Positions 1 to 6,334 of a stretch of 15,109 nucleotides of DNA are shown one piece after another. The first letter of the stretch is position 1; every line of letters begins with the position of its first letter. A model generated the notes under the pieces. The model ran no database searches. It saw only the letters and a list, made by a program, of their open reading frames with translations, and had not been told where the DNA came from. The translations under genes and the position numbers were made by a program. This DNA comes from an uncultured Paraprevotella sp. (GTDB lineage: Bacteria; Bacteroidota; Bacteroidia; Bacteroidales; Bacteroidaceae): the NCBI GenBank assembly GCA_910584955.1, contig CAJUDC010000020.1, positions 1-15,109 of the forward strand. Reading direction: 5' to 3'.

Positions 1-101
1 CATTCTTCAAACTATATAACATACTGATTATATGCCGATTAATATTCTATTCACTCTTTACAGAAAACCCTCGGAAGTCCTTCCCGCTCCTTCAAACGTC
101 C

Positions 102-641
102 TTACCCGAATCTTTTCTGCCACTCTACAAAACGGGCGACACTTTCTTCACCGAATTTTTGCAGACTTTTCAGCACTTCCTCCGGGGTCTTTTCCCGCTC
201 CAGACGGGATTTGGAATAGAATTTATCGGCATAGCAGATGACCTGTTCCTCCAGCGTCTGCGGAGAATAATCTGCCGGCGGCAAGGGCAGGCATTGCCGT
301 TCGATGGTAGCCGGTGTCAGTCCCGTTCCGGTATGGCGTTCGCATACACGAGCATGGCGCGGCAGTCCCTCGGCACGTAACAGGGCTGCACCGATCACCC
401 CGTGACGGATGTAGGGTTCAGTGCCGTAGCATGCAATACCGGGGGCATCGGTGCGGATGATACCGATGTCGTGCAACATGGCGGCTTCGGCCAGAAATGT
501 CCGGTCCAAAACCAGTTCGGGATGGCTGTCGGCCACTCGCAATGCCCGACGAACCACCTGGCGACTATGAATCAGCAAAATCTCCCGCAAAGGAGCATTG
601 TCGGCATAATAGGTATGGATAAGGCTCAGTGCTCGTAACAT
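102..641 (-). CDS. HD-domain (HDIG) metal-dependent phosphohydrolase, uncharacterised
   Basis: A 179-residue cytosolic protein with no signal peptide or membrane segment. The HD-superfamily metal ligands are visible in order: His25, the His57-Asp58 pair in the string MLHDIG, His80, His103 in ERHTGTG, and Asp139 in YADKFYSK. The family hydrolyses phosphate esters of nucleotides or other small molecules using bound divalent metal. The true substrate cannot be read from the sequence. The length fits small stand-alone HD proteins, and there is no (p)ppGpp synthetase, GGDEF or other partner domain. The start is an ATG 6 nt beyond the stop of the upstream C10 protease gene and no promoter box separates them, so the two are probably co-transcribed. 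I see no convincing terminator downstream; a 4-bp GGAA/TTCC hairpin near 78-90 is too weak. The family call is firm, the function unknown. Confidence 0.88.
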   Translation of the reverse strand: MLRALSLIHTYYADNAPLREILLIHSRQVVRRALRVADSHPELVLDRTFLAEAAMLHDIGIIRTDAPGIACYGTEPYIRHGVIGAALLRAEGLPRHARVCERHTGTGLTPATIERQCLPLPPADYSPQTLEEQVICYADKFYSKSRLEREKTPEEVLKSLQKFGEESVARFVEWQKRFG

Positions 642-647
642 AAATCA

Positions 648-2621
648 CTATGGGTTTGAAAAGGGAATCAATTGTTTGAAACCGGTGCCGTCGGGCCGAC
701 GCACCACATAACAACCGGCGGGAAGACGGCGAAGCAGGCGCTGCCAACCGTATTCGTCGGCGCAAACTCCCACCAGTTGCCCTTGCAAAGAATACATACG
801 CCGGGGATAGCTCCCAACAGCAGCGGTTACAGCAGAAACATCCGTCGCATCCGACAACCGGAAAGCCTGCTCCGCCACCACAGCCCAAGGACAACGCACC
901 CGCAGCACATAGTCCGTTTCCGGTTGCAGTCCCCGGAAGGTAACGGTATCGGTGCACGTTGTTCCGCACGGCAGATTCAGAAACGTCCAATGCCGGACAT
1001 CGTCATCCTCCCCCTCGCGAAACAGGCAATAGGTGATCAGGCTGCCATCGCTCCCCGACGGGGCTTCATTGGCTACCTGCAACAGAAAACGGACGGAATC
1101 TCCGGCCAGCGCATCTATGCGTAAGCCACTGAACCGCAACCGGGAGGCTGTTCCCTGCTCCACGGTGACCGGTGTAACAAACGGCAGGTATGTGCCGTCG
1201 GGCGAGCATCCCAGCAAACGTTCTCCCGTCCGCCGGAAACGGCAATAGGCCGTGACGCGTGTCTGACGGCCCGGTAATAGCGTAGCTCCGGTCAGCCCCA
1301 CATACTCAGCTTGCGCGAATATCGCCGTATCGGCAGGAAGATACGTCAGCACTTCGAACGTATAGGTCAGGGTATCGGTCCCATGGTGGGTCAGATAAAA
1401 ATCCACCGGCACATAGCCTTGCGTATCCGGCTGCCGACCGAACACCACCTTATCATACGTCACCTCGTCCGGCCGCATCTCCAACGTATCCTCGTCCAAC
1501 GCCTCCACGTCGCGAGGGTGCATGAACAACGCCGTCTGATTGCAGAAAAAGCCCTCGTAACGTCCGGCCTCGGTATAATCGCCGGCTGTCTCAAAGGGAT
1601 TGAGCACGTCCAGATCAAAATAGCCGTCGTAGCTGCCTCCATATCCCCAGTTCAAATGATAATAGCCTGAAGCATCCACGCCGTCCACCACAAAAGCATG
1701 CCCGCTCTGCTCCACATTATGTCCCGTATACACCACAGGGCGCGCATGTTCCAATTCATAACGGAGCATGCGGTTCCAACGGGCGGGCGTATAGAGGGCA
1801 CGGTCGTGAAAACGGGCATACGCGTAATCAAACACCCGGTTCAACGTGTTCATGAATTCCCTCAATTCGGCACCCGACGCATTCACACCGTACTGCATGC
1901 GGCATCCCATGCCGCAATACAGCGAGAGTTCCTGTACGGCGCGGGCCTCCTGCTCCGTATACCCCTTGGAATAGTCCGGCAAAATATGCTCCCAGTCGAT
2001 AACGGCGCCCGGCGACACATCTTCCAGACTGAAATGGGGTGTTGTCCATCCGTACAAGGTATCTTTGAGGGCCACAGGATGCTGATAATAGGTCATCACT
2101 TGTTCCACCGACGTGGCCACGCAGCCCACCAGACAACGTGTCGTACTCACACGACCGTCATCATACGTATAATAGGGGCACATCCCGTTGTAGGGAGTTT
2201 CCTGATGGCGTACCGACTGCAACAGAGGGGGTACCGCTTTTCCCGGCATGCGCGTCGTAGCCGCCGCCTCGAATGACCGTCGACGGTCGTAGGCCTTCAG
2301 CAATGCGGCCAGCGCCGGCGGGAGCGCTCCGTCCGTCAGTCTGCCCTGTTCCGAATATGCCAGTATCCCGGCCTGTCGACCACTGCCTCCCACCACCACA
2401 AAACCGTCTTCCTGTGGCTGGGTAAACAAATAATATCCGTTGTTCCGACCGCTGAGCAGCAGACGGGGCGCAACGCTTTTTGCCTTATGTTTTTTGACAA
2501 CATCCCTACGGGAAAAGAACTCCCGGGCCACACCGACCGCCTCCTGATAACCGATACCGTCGGCCATCGCATGCACCGCCGACAGCCACAACAGGACAAT
2601 CATCCCTAACTCTTTTCTCAT
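648..2621 (-). CDS. Secreted C10-family (streptopain/SpeB-like) cysteine protease with C-terminal sorting-like module
   Basis: The predicted product is 657 residues. From the ATG at 2621 it begins with a typical Sec signal peptide (basic MRKE, hydrophobic core, likely cut after HAMA at residue 20). Residues about 21-130 match the propeptide position of C10 proteases. The catalytic domain spans about 131-345: the nucleophile is Cys167 in GCVATS, the catalytic His is His308 in SGHAFVVDG, and Asn324-Trp325 lie in the conserved NWGYGG. The GCVAT and GHAF/NWG blocks are the hallmarks of streptopain and of gut Bacteroides C10 enzymes. Residues about 370-590 look like beta-rich extension domains. 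The last 51 residues (607-657: MYSLQGQLVG, then LPAGCYVVRR.DG..FKQL) resemble a type IX secretion tail. A longer frame starting with TTG at 2645 is unlikely because that TTG lies inside the -7 box and the extension would spoil the signal peptide. It probably forms a two-gene operon with the HD gene. Host-protein or self-processing targets are possible but not shown. Confidence 0.9.
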   Translation of the reverse strand: MRKELGMIVLLWLSAVHAMADGIGYQEAVGVAREFFSRRDVVKKHKAKSVAPRLLLSGRNNGYYLFTQPQEDGFVVVGGSGRQAGILAYSEQGRLTDGALPPALAALLKAYDRRRSFEAAATTRMPGKAVPPLLQSVRHQETPYNGMCPYYTYDDGRVSTTRCLVGCVATSVEQVMTYYQHPVALKDTLYGWTTPHFSLEDVSPGAVIDWEHILPDYSKGYTEQEARAVQELSLYCGMGCRMQYGVNASGAELREFMNTLNRVFDYAYARFHDRALYTPARWNRMLRYELEHARPVVYTGHNVEQSGHAFVVDGVDASGYYHLNWGYGGSYDGYFDLDVLNPFETAGDYTEAGRYEGFFCNQTALFMHPRDVEALDEDTLEMRPDEVTYDKVVFGRQPDTQGYVPVDFYLTHHGTDTLTYTFEVLTYLPADTAIFAQAEYVGLTGATLLPGRQTRVTAYCRFRRTGERLLGCSPDGTYLPFVTPVTVEQGTASRLRFSGLRIDALAGDSVRFLLQVANEAPSGSDGSLITYCLFREGEDDDVRHWTFLNLPCGTTCTDTVTFRGLQPETDYVLRVRCPWAVVAEQAFRLSDATDVSAVTAAVGSYPRRMYSLQGQLVGVCADEYGWQRLLRRLPAGCYVVRRPDGTGFKQLIPFSNP

Positions 2622-2642
2622 AAATACGATTCTTTTATACGG

Positions 2643-2650
2643 CAAATGTA
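2643..2650 (-). promoter_or_regulatory. Bacteroidetes -7 promoter box for the C10 protease gene
   Basis: Read on the minus strand the box is TACATTTG, an exact match to TAnnTTTG. It lies 21 nt upstream of the ATG at 2621, which would give a short leader. No good -33 TTTG is present 19-21 nt further upstream, so the call rests on the -7 box and its position. Confidence 0.5.
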
Positions 2651-2703
2651 CATGATAATTTTCAGAATCATACCTCTATCGCACAAATATCTCCGGCTTT
2701 TCT

Positions 2704-2792
2704 GTGCATTCTCCGCCTACGGCAGCCTCCTCCGAAAGCCTCTTCGGCCTCTTTATCAGCGATAAAGGGGAACGCCCGCATCTGCCGTGCAC
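2704..2792. other. Intergenic multi-hairpin element (possible structured RNA or small repeat)
   Basis: The stretch between the protease promoter and the nqr terminator can fold into a branched structure. The outer stem is ACGGCAG (2719-2725) with CTGCCGT (2782-2788), extended by GTGCA (2704-2708) with TGCAC (2788-2792), the two sharing base 2788. Inside are CCGAA/TTCGG (about 2732-2747) and a 10-bp hairpin (2748-2757 with 2761-2770, loop AGC, one G-U). No open reading frame here is credible. No clear promoter points into it, and neither edge has its own U-tract. It could be a read-through leader of the protease gene, a remnant of a small mobile repeat, or chance folding. Confidence 0.3.
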
Positions 2793-2828
2793 AAAAAGAG
2801 CCGCTCCCCGCACGCGGGAAACGGCTCT
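2793..2828 (-). terminator. Intrinsic terminator of the nqr operon
   Basis: On the minus strand, 30 nt after the nqrF stop, a stem AGAGCCG/CGGCTCT (2828-2822 with 2803-2797) encloses a GC-rich apical part and is followed at once by TTTTT (2797-2793). This is a standard Rho-independent terminator in the right place and orientation for the end of the six-gene operon. Confidence 0.85.
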
Positions 2829-2857
2829 CTTGCAAGATGTGAGTTAAAATAATTAAA

Positions 2858-4126
2858 TTAACCGCCGAAGTTATCATACATGATACTTTCCGGTTCCACA
2901 CCCAGACCGTCAAGCATATTGACGACGGCTTTGGACATCGGACCCGGTCCGCACATGTAATATTCTATATCTTCGGGAGCTTCGTGATTCTTCAGATAAG
3001 TTTCCAACATCACTTGATGAACGAAACCGGCCGTATACTTCACGCCGGCTGCGTCCGCAGCGGGATCGGGACGGTCCAAGGCCAAGTGGAAGTGGAAATT
3101 GGGATATTCCTTCTCCAGTCCGAGGAAATCTTCCAAATAGAACACCTCGTTCAACGCACGTGCCCCATAGAAATAATGCATCTCGCGGTCGGTCGTATGC
3201 AACGTCTTGGTCATGTGCATGATCTGTGCACGCAACGGAGCCATACCGGCACCACCGCCCACCCAGATCATTTCTTTCTTGCTGTCGAAATGCGGATGGA
3301 AATCGCCGTAAGGACCGCTCATAATCACCTTGTCACCCGGTTTCAACGTAAAGATGTAGGAAGAGGCTATACCCGGATTCACATCCATGAAACCGCTCCG
3401 GTCGGCTTTAAACGGCGGAGTGGCGATACGCACGGTAAGCATGAACACGTCGCCTTCGGCCGGATAATTGGCCATAGAATATGCACGGATGGTGGGTTCG
3501 GTATTCACGCACTTGAGCGGGAAAAGACCGAACTTCTGCCATGCAGGCAGGTATTCGTCACCGATCAAGCTCTTGTCGATGTCCTTATCGTAATCCATCG
3601 AGAATGCCGGAATCTTGATCTGGGCGTACGAACCGGGCAGGAAGTCCATGTGGGCGCCTTTAGGCAGTTGCACCTTGAACTCCTTAATGAAAGTAGCCAC
3701 ATTCTTGTTGCTGATGACAGTACATTCGTACTCTTTCACACCCATAACCGATTCGGGCACCTTGATCTGCAAATCACCTTTCACCTTGCACTGGCAACCC
3801 AGACGCCAATGGTCTTTCACTTGTTTGCGCGTGAAATGTCCTTTTTCCGAATCAAGGATTTCACCGCCACCTTCAACAACCTGACATTTGCACTGGCCGC
3901 AAGAACCTTTTCCACCGCAGGCCGAAGACAGATAGATGCCTTGCTCGGAAAGCGTGGAGAGCAAAGTGCCGCCCTGTGCCACGGAAATCGTTTTGTCACC
4001 GTTGATCGTCAGGTTGACATTTCCGCTGGGCGACAAAAATTTCTTAGCTACCAGCAAAATGATAACCAAGAGGATAATCGTTACCAGGAATACTCCTATA
4101 CTTGTCAAAATAAAATTCATATCCAT
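2858..4126 (-). CDS. nqrF: Na+-translocating NADH:quinone reductase subunit F (NADH-oxidising, FAD and 2Fe-2S)
   Basis: NqrF is the electron-input subunit of Na+-NQR. It oxidises NADH on the cytoplasmic side through FAD and passes electrons to its 2Fe-2S cluster. Numbering from the chosen start: an N-terminal membrane helix at about 5-27; a plant-type ferredoxin domain with cluster cysteines 70, 76, 79 and 111 (ACGGKGSCGQCKCQ and LGCQCK); the FAD motif RAYSMANYP at 214-222; the nucleotide-binding motif GGGAGMAPLR at 290-299; and CGPGPM at 392-397. It ends with YDNFGG. An in-frame ATG at 4135 is possible, but the strong purine-rich ribosome site (4136-4144) abuts it directly. The ATG at 4126 lies 9 nt from that site and leaves a typical NqrF N-terminus, so I prefer it. 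It is the last gene of the operon, 19 nt after nqrE and followed by the terminator. Confidence 0.97.
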   Translation of the reverse strand: MDMNFILTSIGVFLVTIILLVIILLVAKKFLSPSGNVNLTINGDKTISVAQGGTLLSTLSEQGIYLSSACGGKGSCGQCKCQVVEGGGEILDSEKGHFTRKQVKDHWRLGCQCKVKGDLQIKVPESVMGVKEYECTVISNKNVATFIKEFKVQLPKGAHMDFLPGSYAQIKIPAFSMDYDKDIDKSLIGDEYLPAWQKFGLFPLKCVNTEPTIRAYSMANYPAEGDVFMLTVRIATPPFKADRSGFMDVNPGIASSYIFTLKPGDKVIMSGPYGDFHPHFDSKKEMIWVGGGAGMAPLRAQIMHMTKTLHTTDREMHYFYGARALNEVFYLEDFLGLEKEYPNFHFHLALDRPDPAADAAGVKYTAGFVHQVMLETYLKNHEAPEDIEYYMCGPGPMSKAVVNMLDGLGVEPESIMYDNFGG

Positions 4127-4135
4127 TGTTTCCAT

Positions 4136-4144
4136 TCCTCCCCC
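4136..4144 (-). promoter_or_regulatory. Strong ribosome-binding site for nqrF
   Basis: On the minus strand the sequence is GGGGGAGGA. It sits 9 nt before the ATG at 4126 and 0 nt before the ATG at 4135. This decides the start of nqrF. It is notable because Bacteroidetes seldom rely on strong Shine-Dalgarno sites. Confidence 0.6.
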
Positions 4145-4145
4145 A

Positions 4146-4772
4146 TTAAATATTCAAACCTGAGAAACACATAAAGGCCATAGCCATCAGACCTACGGTA
4201 ATGAAGGTAATACCCAGACCTTGCAACGGTTTGGGCACATCTGTATAGGCCATCTTCTCACGGATAGCGGCCAGCGAAACAATCGCCAGCAACCAACCGA
4301 TACCGGATCCCAGCGCATAAGCAAACGAATCCCAGATGCTGCCGATAGCCTGTGTGCTCGTTGCCGGGTCCATCGTAATGCGCTGCTGCATAAACAAAGA
4401 GGCACCCATAATGGCACAGTTTACGGCAATCAACGGCAAGAAAATACCCAAAGCGGCATACAGCGAGGGCGAGAAACGCTCAACAGCCATCTCAACCAAT
4501 TGCACAATACCGGCGATCACAGCAATAAACAGAATAAAAGCCAGATAAGTCAGATCTATACCCAAAATACCGTCTTCCGCCAGCACCTTGGTCTGTAACA
4601 GGTAATCCACCGGCACCGTCACCAGCAACACAAAGGTTACGGCTATACCGAGCCCCATCGCTGTCTTCACATTCTTGGATACGGCCAGATAAGAACACAT
4701 ACCCAGGAAGAAAGCGAAAATCATATTGTCCACGAAGATAGAGCGGACAATCAAATTAATAAAATGTTCCAT
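4146..4772 (-). CDS. nqrE: Na+-translocating NADH:quinone reductase subunit E
   Basis: A 208-residue integral membrane protein with about six hydrophobic helices, opening MEHFINLIVRSIFVDNM, which is characteristic of NqrE. NqrD and NqrE are paralogous, inverted membrane subunits that face each other and hold an iron centre between them in the membrane, passing electrons from the NqrF cluster towards NqrC. The conserved cysteines are present as Cys26 (LGMCSYLAVS) and Cys119 (AVNCAIMGAS). Length is as expected for the family (about 198-210). The gene starts 37 nt after the nqrD stop; the site upstream is only weakly purine-rich. The homologous RnfA subunit is excluded by the complete nqr gene order around it. 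Confidence 0.97.
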   Translation of the reverse strand: MEHFINLIVRSIFVDNMIFAFFLGMCSYLAVSKNVKTAMGLGIAVTFVLLVTVPVDYLLQTKVLAEDGILGIDLTYLAFILFIAVIAGIVQLVEMAVERFSPSLYAALGIFLPLIAVNCAIMGASLFMQQRITMDPATSTQAIGSIWDSFAYALGSGIGWLLAIVSLAAIREKMAYTDVPKPLQGLGITFITVGLMAMAFMCFSGLNI

Positions 4773-4809
4773 AATTCTTTCTCTATATTATAATCGTATG
4801 TGTATCCGG

Positions 4810-5442
4810 TTACTTTTTCTCCTTGCCTTCATTCATGGCTCTATGCACCCAGATGAAACAGCCCACAAGGATCAACGCCATAGCCGGCATCGTCATCATA
4901 CCGTTGTTCATATAACCGCACGCATAAAAACTGTCCGGCAGGATCTGAAAGCCTGCCAGGCAACCGCTGCCGAAGAATTCACGAACGGCACCGACCACAA
5001 CCAGCACGAAAGCATATCCCAAGCCATTGCCCACACCGTCGAGAAAGCTCTCCCACGGCCCGTTCATCATGGCAAACGCTTCCAGACGTCCCATAAGAAT
5101 ACAGTTGGTGATAATCAAACCGACATATACCGAGAGCTGTACGCTCACATCATAAGCAAAGGCTTTCAGGCACATGCTCACGATAGTCACCAAAGCAGCC
5201 ACAACAACCAATTGTACGATGATACGGATACGATTCGGTATCGTCTTACGGATCAAAGAAATAATCACATTGGAAAAAGCGGTGATGACAGTAACGGACA
5301 GTCCCATCACGATGGCCGGCATCAATTGCGAGGTCACCGCTAACGCAGAACATATACCCAACACCTGAATGGCGATAGGGTTGTTCAAATTCAGAGGCGA
5401 CGAGAAAACTTCTTTATTCTCTTTAGAAAACAACTTACTCAT
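4810..5442 (-). CDS. nqrD: Na+-translocating NADH:quinone reductase subunit D
   Basis: A 210-residue integral membrane subunit paralogous to NqrE. The conserved cysteines that would share the intramembrane iron centre with NqrE are seen at Cys31 (LGICSALAVT) and Cys114 (IITNCILMGRLEAFAM). The block NGPWESFLDGVGNGLGYAF is typical of NqrD and its RnfE relative. Several hydrophobic helices cover most of the chain, with a short charged N-terminus and a basic C-terminus ending GKEKK. The start is supported by a well-placed ribosome site 7 nt upstream. It sits 17 nt after nqrC and 37 nt before nqrE. Confidence 0.97.
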   Translation of the reverse strand: MSKLFSKENKEVFSSPLNLNNPIAIQVLGICSALAVTSQLMPAIVMGLSVTVITAFSNVIISLIRKTIPNRIRIIVQLVVVAALVTIVSMCLKAFAYDVSVQLSVYVGLIITNCILMGRLEAFAMMNGPWESFLDGVGNGLGYAFVLVVVGAVREFFGSGCLAGFQILPDSFYACGYMNNGMMTMPAMALILVGCFIWVHRAMNEGKEKK

Positions 5443-5449
5443 GTATGTT

Positions 5450-5456
5450 CCCTCCC
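5450..5456 (-). promoter_or_regulatory. Ribosome-binding site for nqrD
   Basis: On the minus strand the sequence is GGGAGGG, ending 7 nt before the nqrD ATG, which is ideal spacing. It fixes the nqrD start. Confidence 0.55.
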
Positions 5457-5459
5457 GTA

Positions 5460-6326
5460 TTATTCATTAGTTGTTAAAAAAGTCATGTATCTGCTTAGGC
5501 ATTCGTGAAGCATATTGTTCACACCGTCGCTCGTAAGGGTAGCACCGGTAACGGCGTCACAACGGCTGTCAGTTGATAATCCCTGTACATCCTTGCCCTT
5601 CTTCACTACACTCAAGGCTACGGCGTCACCGCTTTCGGTTTGCACCTTCTTGCCTTCGAATTGCTTCTGGAAGCCTTCATACTCCGTTATGCGAGCACCC
5701 AAACCGGCCGTCTCGCCTTTATGAGAGAAATAAGCTCCGTACACCGTGTTCTTATCGGCATTCAAGGCAATGTAGCCCCAGATACCGTCCCACAGACCTT
5801 TACCGGTCATCGGTATGACGTACTTTGTTTCTCCATTCACCTGGCAAATATACAACGGTAGGTTCTCGGTTGAGATGTTCTTGTCCTGTACATTGAAACC
5901 GGCCTGGTCCTTGCCCGTGCCTTCATTCACTATAGAACCGTCGGACTTGATAATTTGATCGGCCTGAATCACTTCGCTATATTTGTTCTCAACTTCACTC
6001 TTATCGACGCCGCGAATATTCAGGGCCGCCAAAATCTGGTTCTTCTTGTCGATACGGACATTTGCTTCCGACTTGGAGGCCAAAGCCAGAGAGAAATACG
6101 CCAGCAAGAACGCTACGACAATCACTAGTCCGCATGCATATAATATGGTATAGACATTGCTGTTTGTATCAATACCCTTTTTCGTTTTAACGGTTGCGGC
6201 GCCATTTTCTTCCACAATCTCCTCAAACTCCGAAGCCGGGGCCTGGCAAACCGGACATTTCTCGGGAGCTGCATCCCCTTCGTGTACGTAACCGCACACT
6301 TTACATTTGAATTTCTTTGTAGCCAT
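5460..6326 (-). CDS. nqrC: Na+-translocating NADH:quinone reductase subunit C with an N-terminal rubredoxin-like domain
   Basis: A 288-residue product, about 50 residues of it extra at the N-terminus. Residues 6-37 form a rubredoxin-like iron site of the rubrerythrin type: Cys8-x2-Cys11-Gly and Cys24-Pro-x-Cys27. A charged linker (KTKK near 47-50) leads to one membrane helix at about 58-82. Residues 85-288 are the usual FMN-binding domain, with the flavinylation motif D257-AVTGAT-LTS, so Thr263 is the expected FMN attachment site (phosphoester bond made by ApbE). In characterised NqrC the FMN domain faces the periplasm, and the positive residues before the helix agree, so the rubredoxin head should be cytoplasmic. 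The start ATG is fixed because no other Met occurs before residue 173. The purine-rich site (GAAGGAGA) lies unusually close, 1 nt from the ATG. The gap from nqrB is 8 nt. The NqrC call is firm; the role of the extra domain is unknown. Confidence 0.96.
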   Translation of the reverse strand: MATKKFKCKVCGYVHEGDAAPEKCPVCQAPASEFEEIVEENGAATVKTKKGIDTNSNVYTILYACGLVIVVAFLLAYFSLALASKSEANVRIDKKNQILAALNIRGVDKSEVENKYSEVIQADQIIKSDGSIVNEGTGKDQAGFNVQDKNISTENLPLYICQVNGETKYVIPMTGKGLWDGIWGYIALNADKNTVYGAYFSHKGETAGLGARITEYEGFQKQFEGKKVQTESGDAVALSVVKKGKDVQGLSTDSRCDAVTGATLTSDGVNNMLHECLSRYMTFLTTNE

Positions 6327-6334
6327 TCTCCTTC

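Noticed and set aside
32..241. 69-codon plus-strand frame at the left edge
   Set aside because: Mostly antisense to the HD-domain gene; no promoter or known similarity. The CAT at bases 1-3 could be a minus-strand ATG of a gene outside the window, but one codon is not evidence.
2680..2795. Insertion sequence or transposon flanked by GCACAAA repeats
   Set aside because: A 7-bp repeat pair around about 100 bp with no transposase and imperfect ends is weak; kept only as a remark on the hairpin element.
2668..2913. 81-codon minus-strand frame between nqrF and the protease
   Set aside because: It overlaps the end of nqrF in another frame and runs through the terminator and the hairpin element, so it is not a plausible gene.
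2984..4174. 396-codon open frame on the plus strand opposite nqrF
   Set aside because: It lies entirely antisense to a gene with complete NqrF motifs, and its product is rich in His and Arg with no recognisable domain, as expected for a shadow frame.
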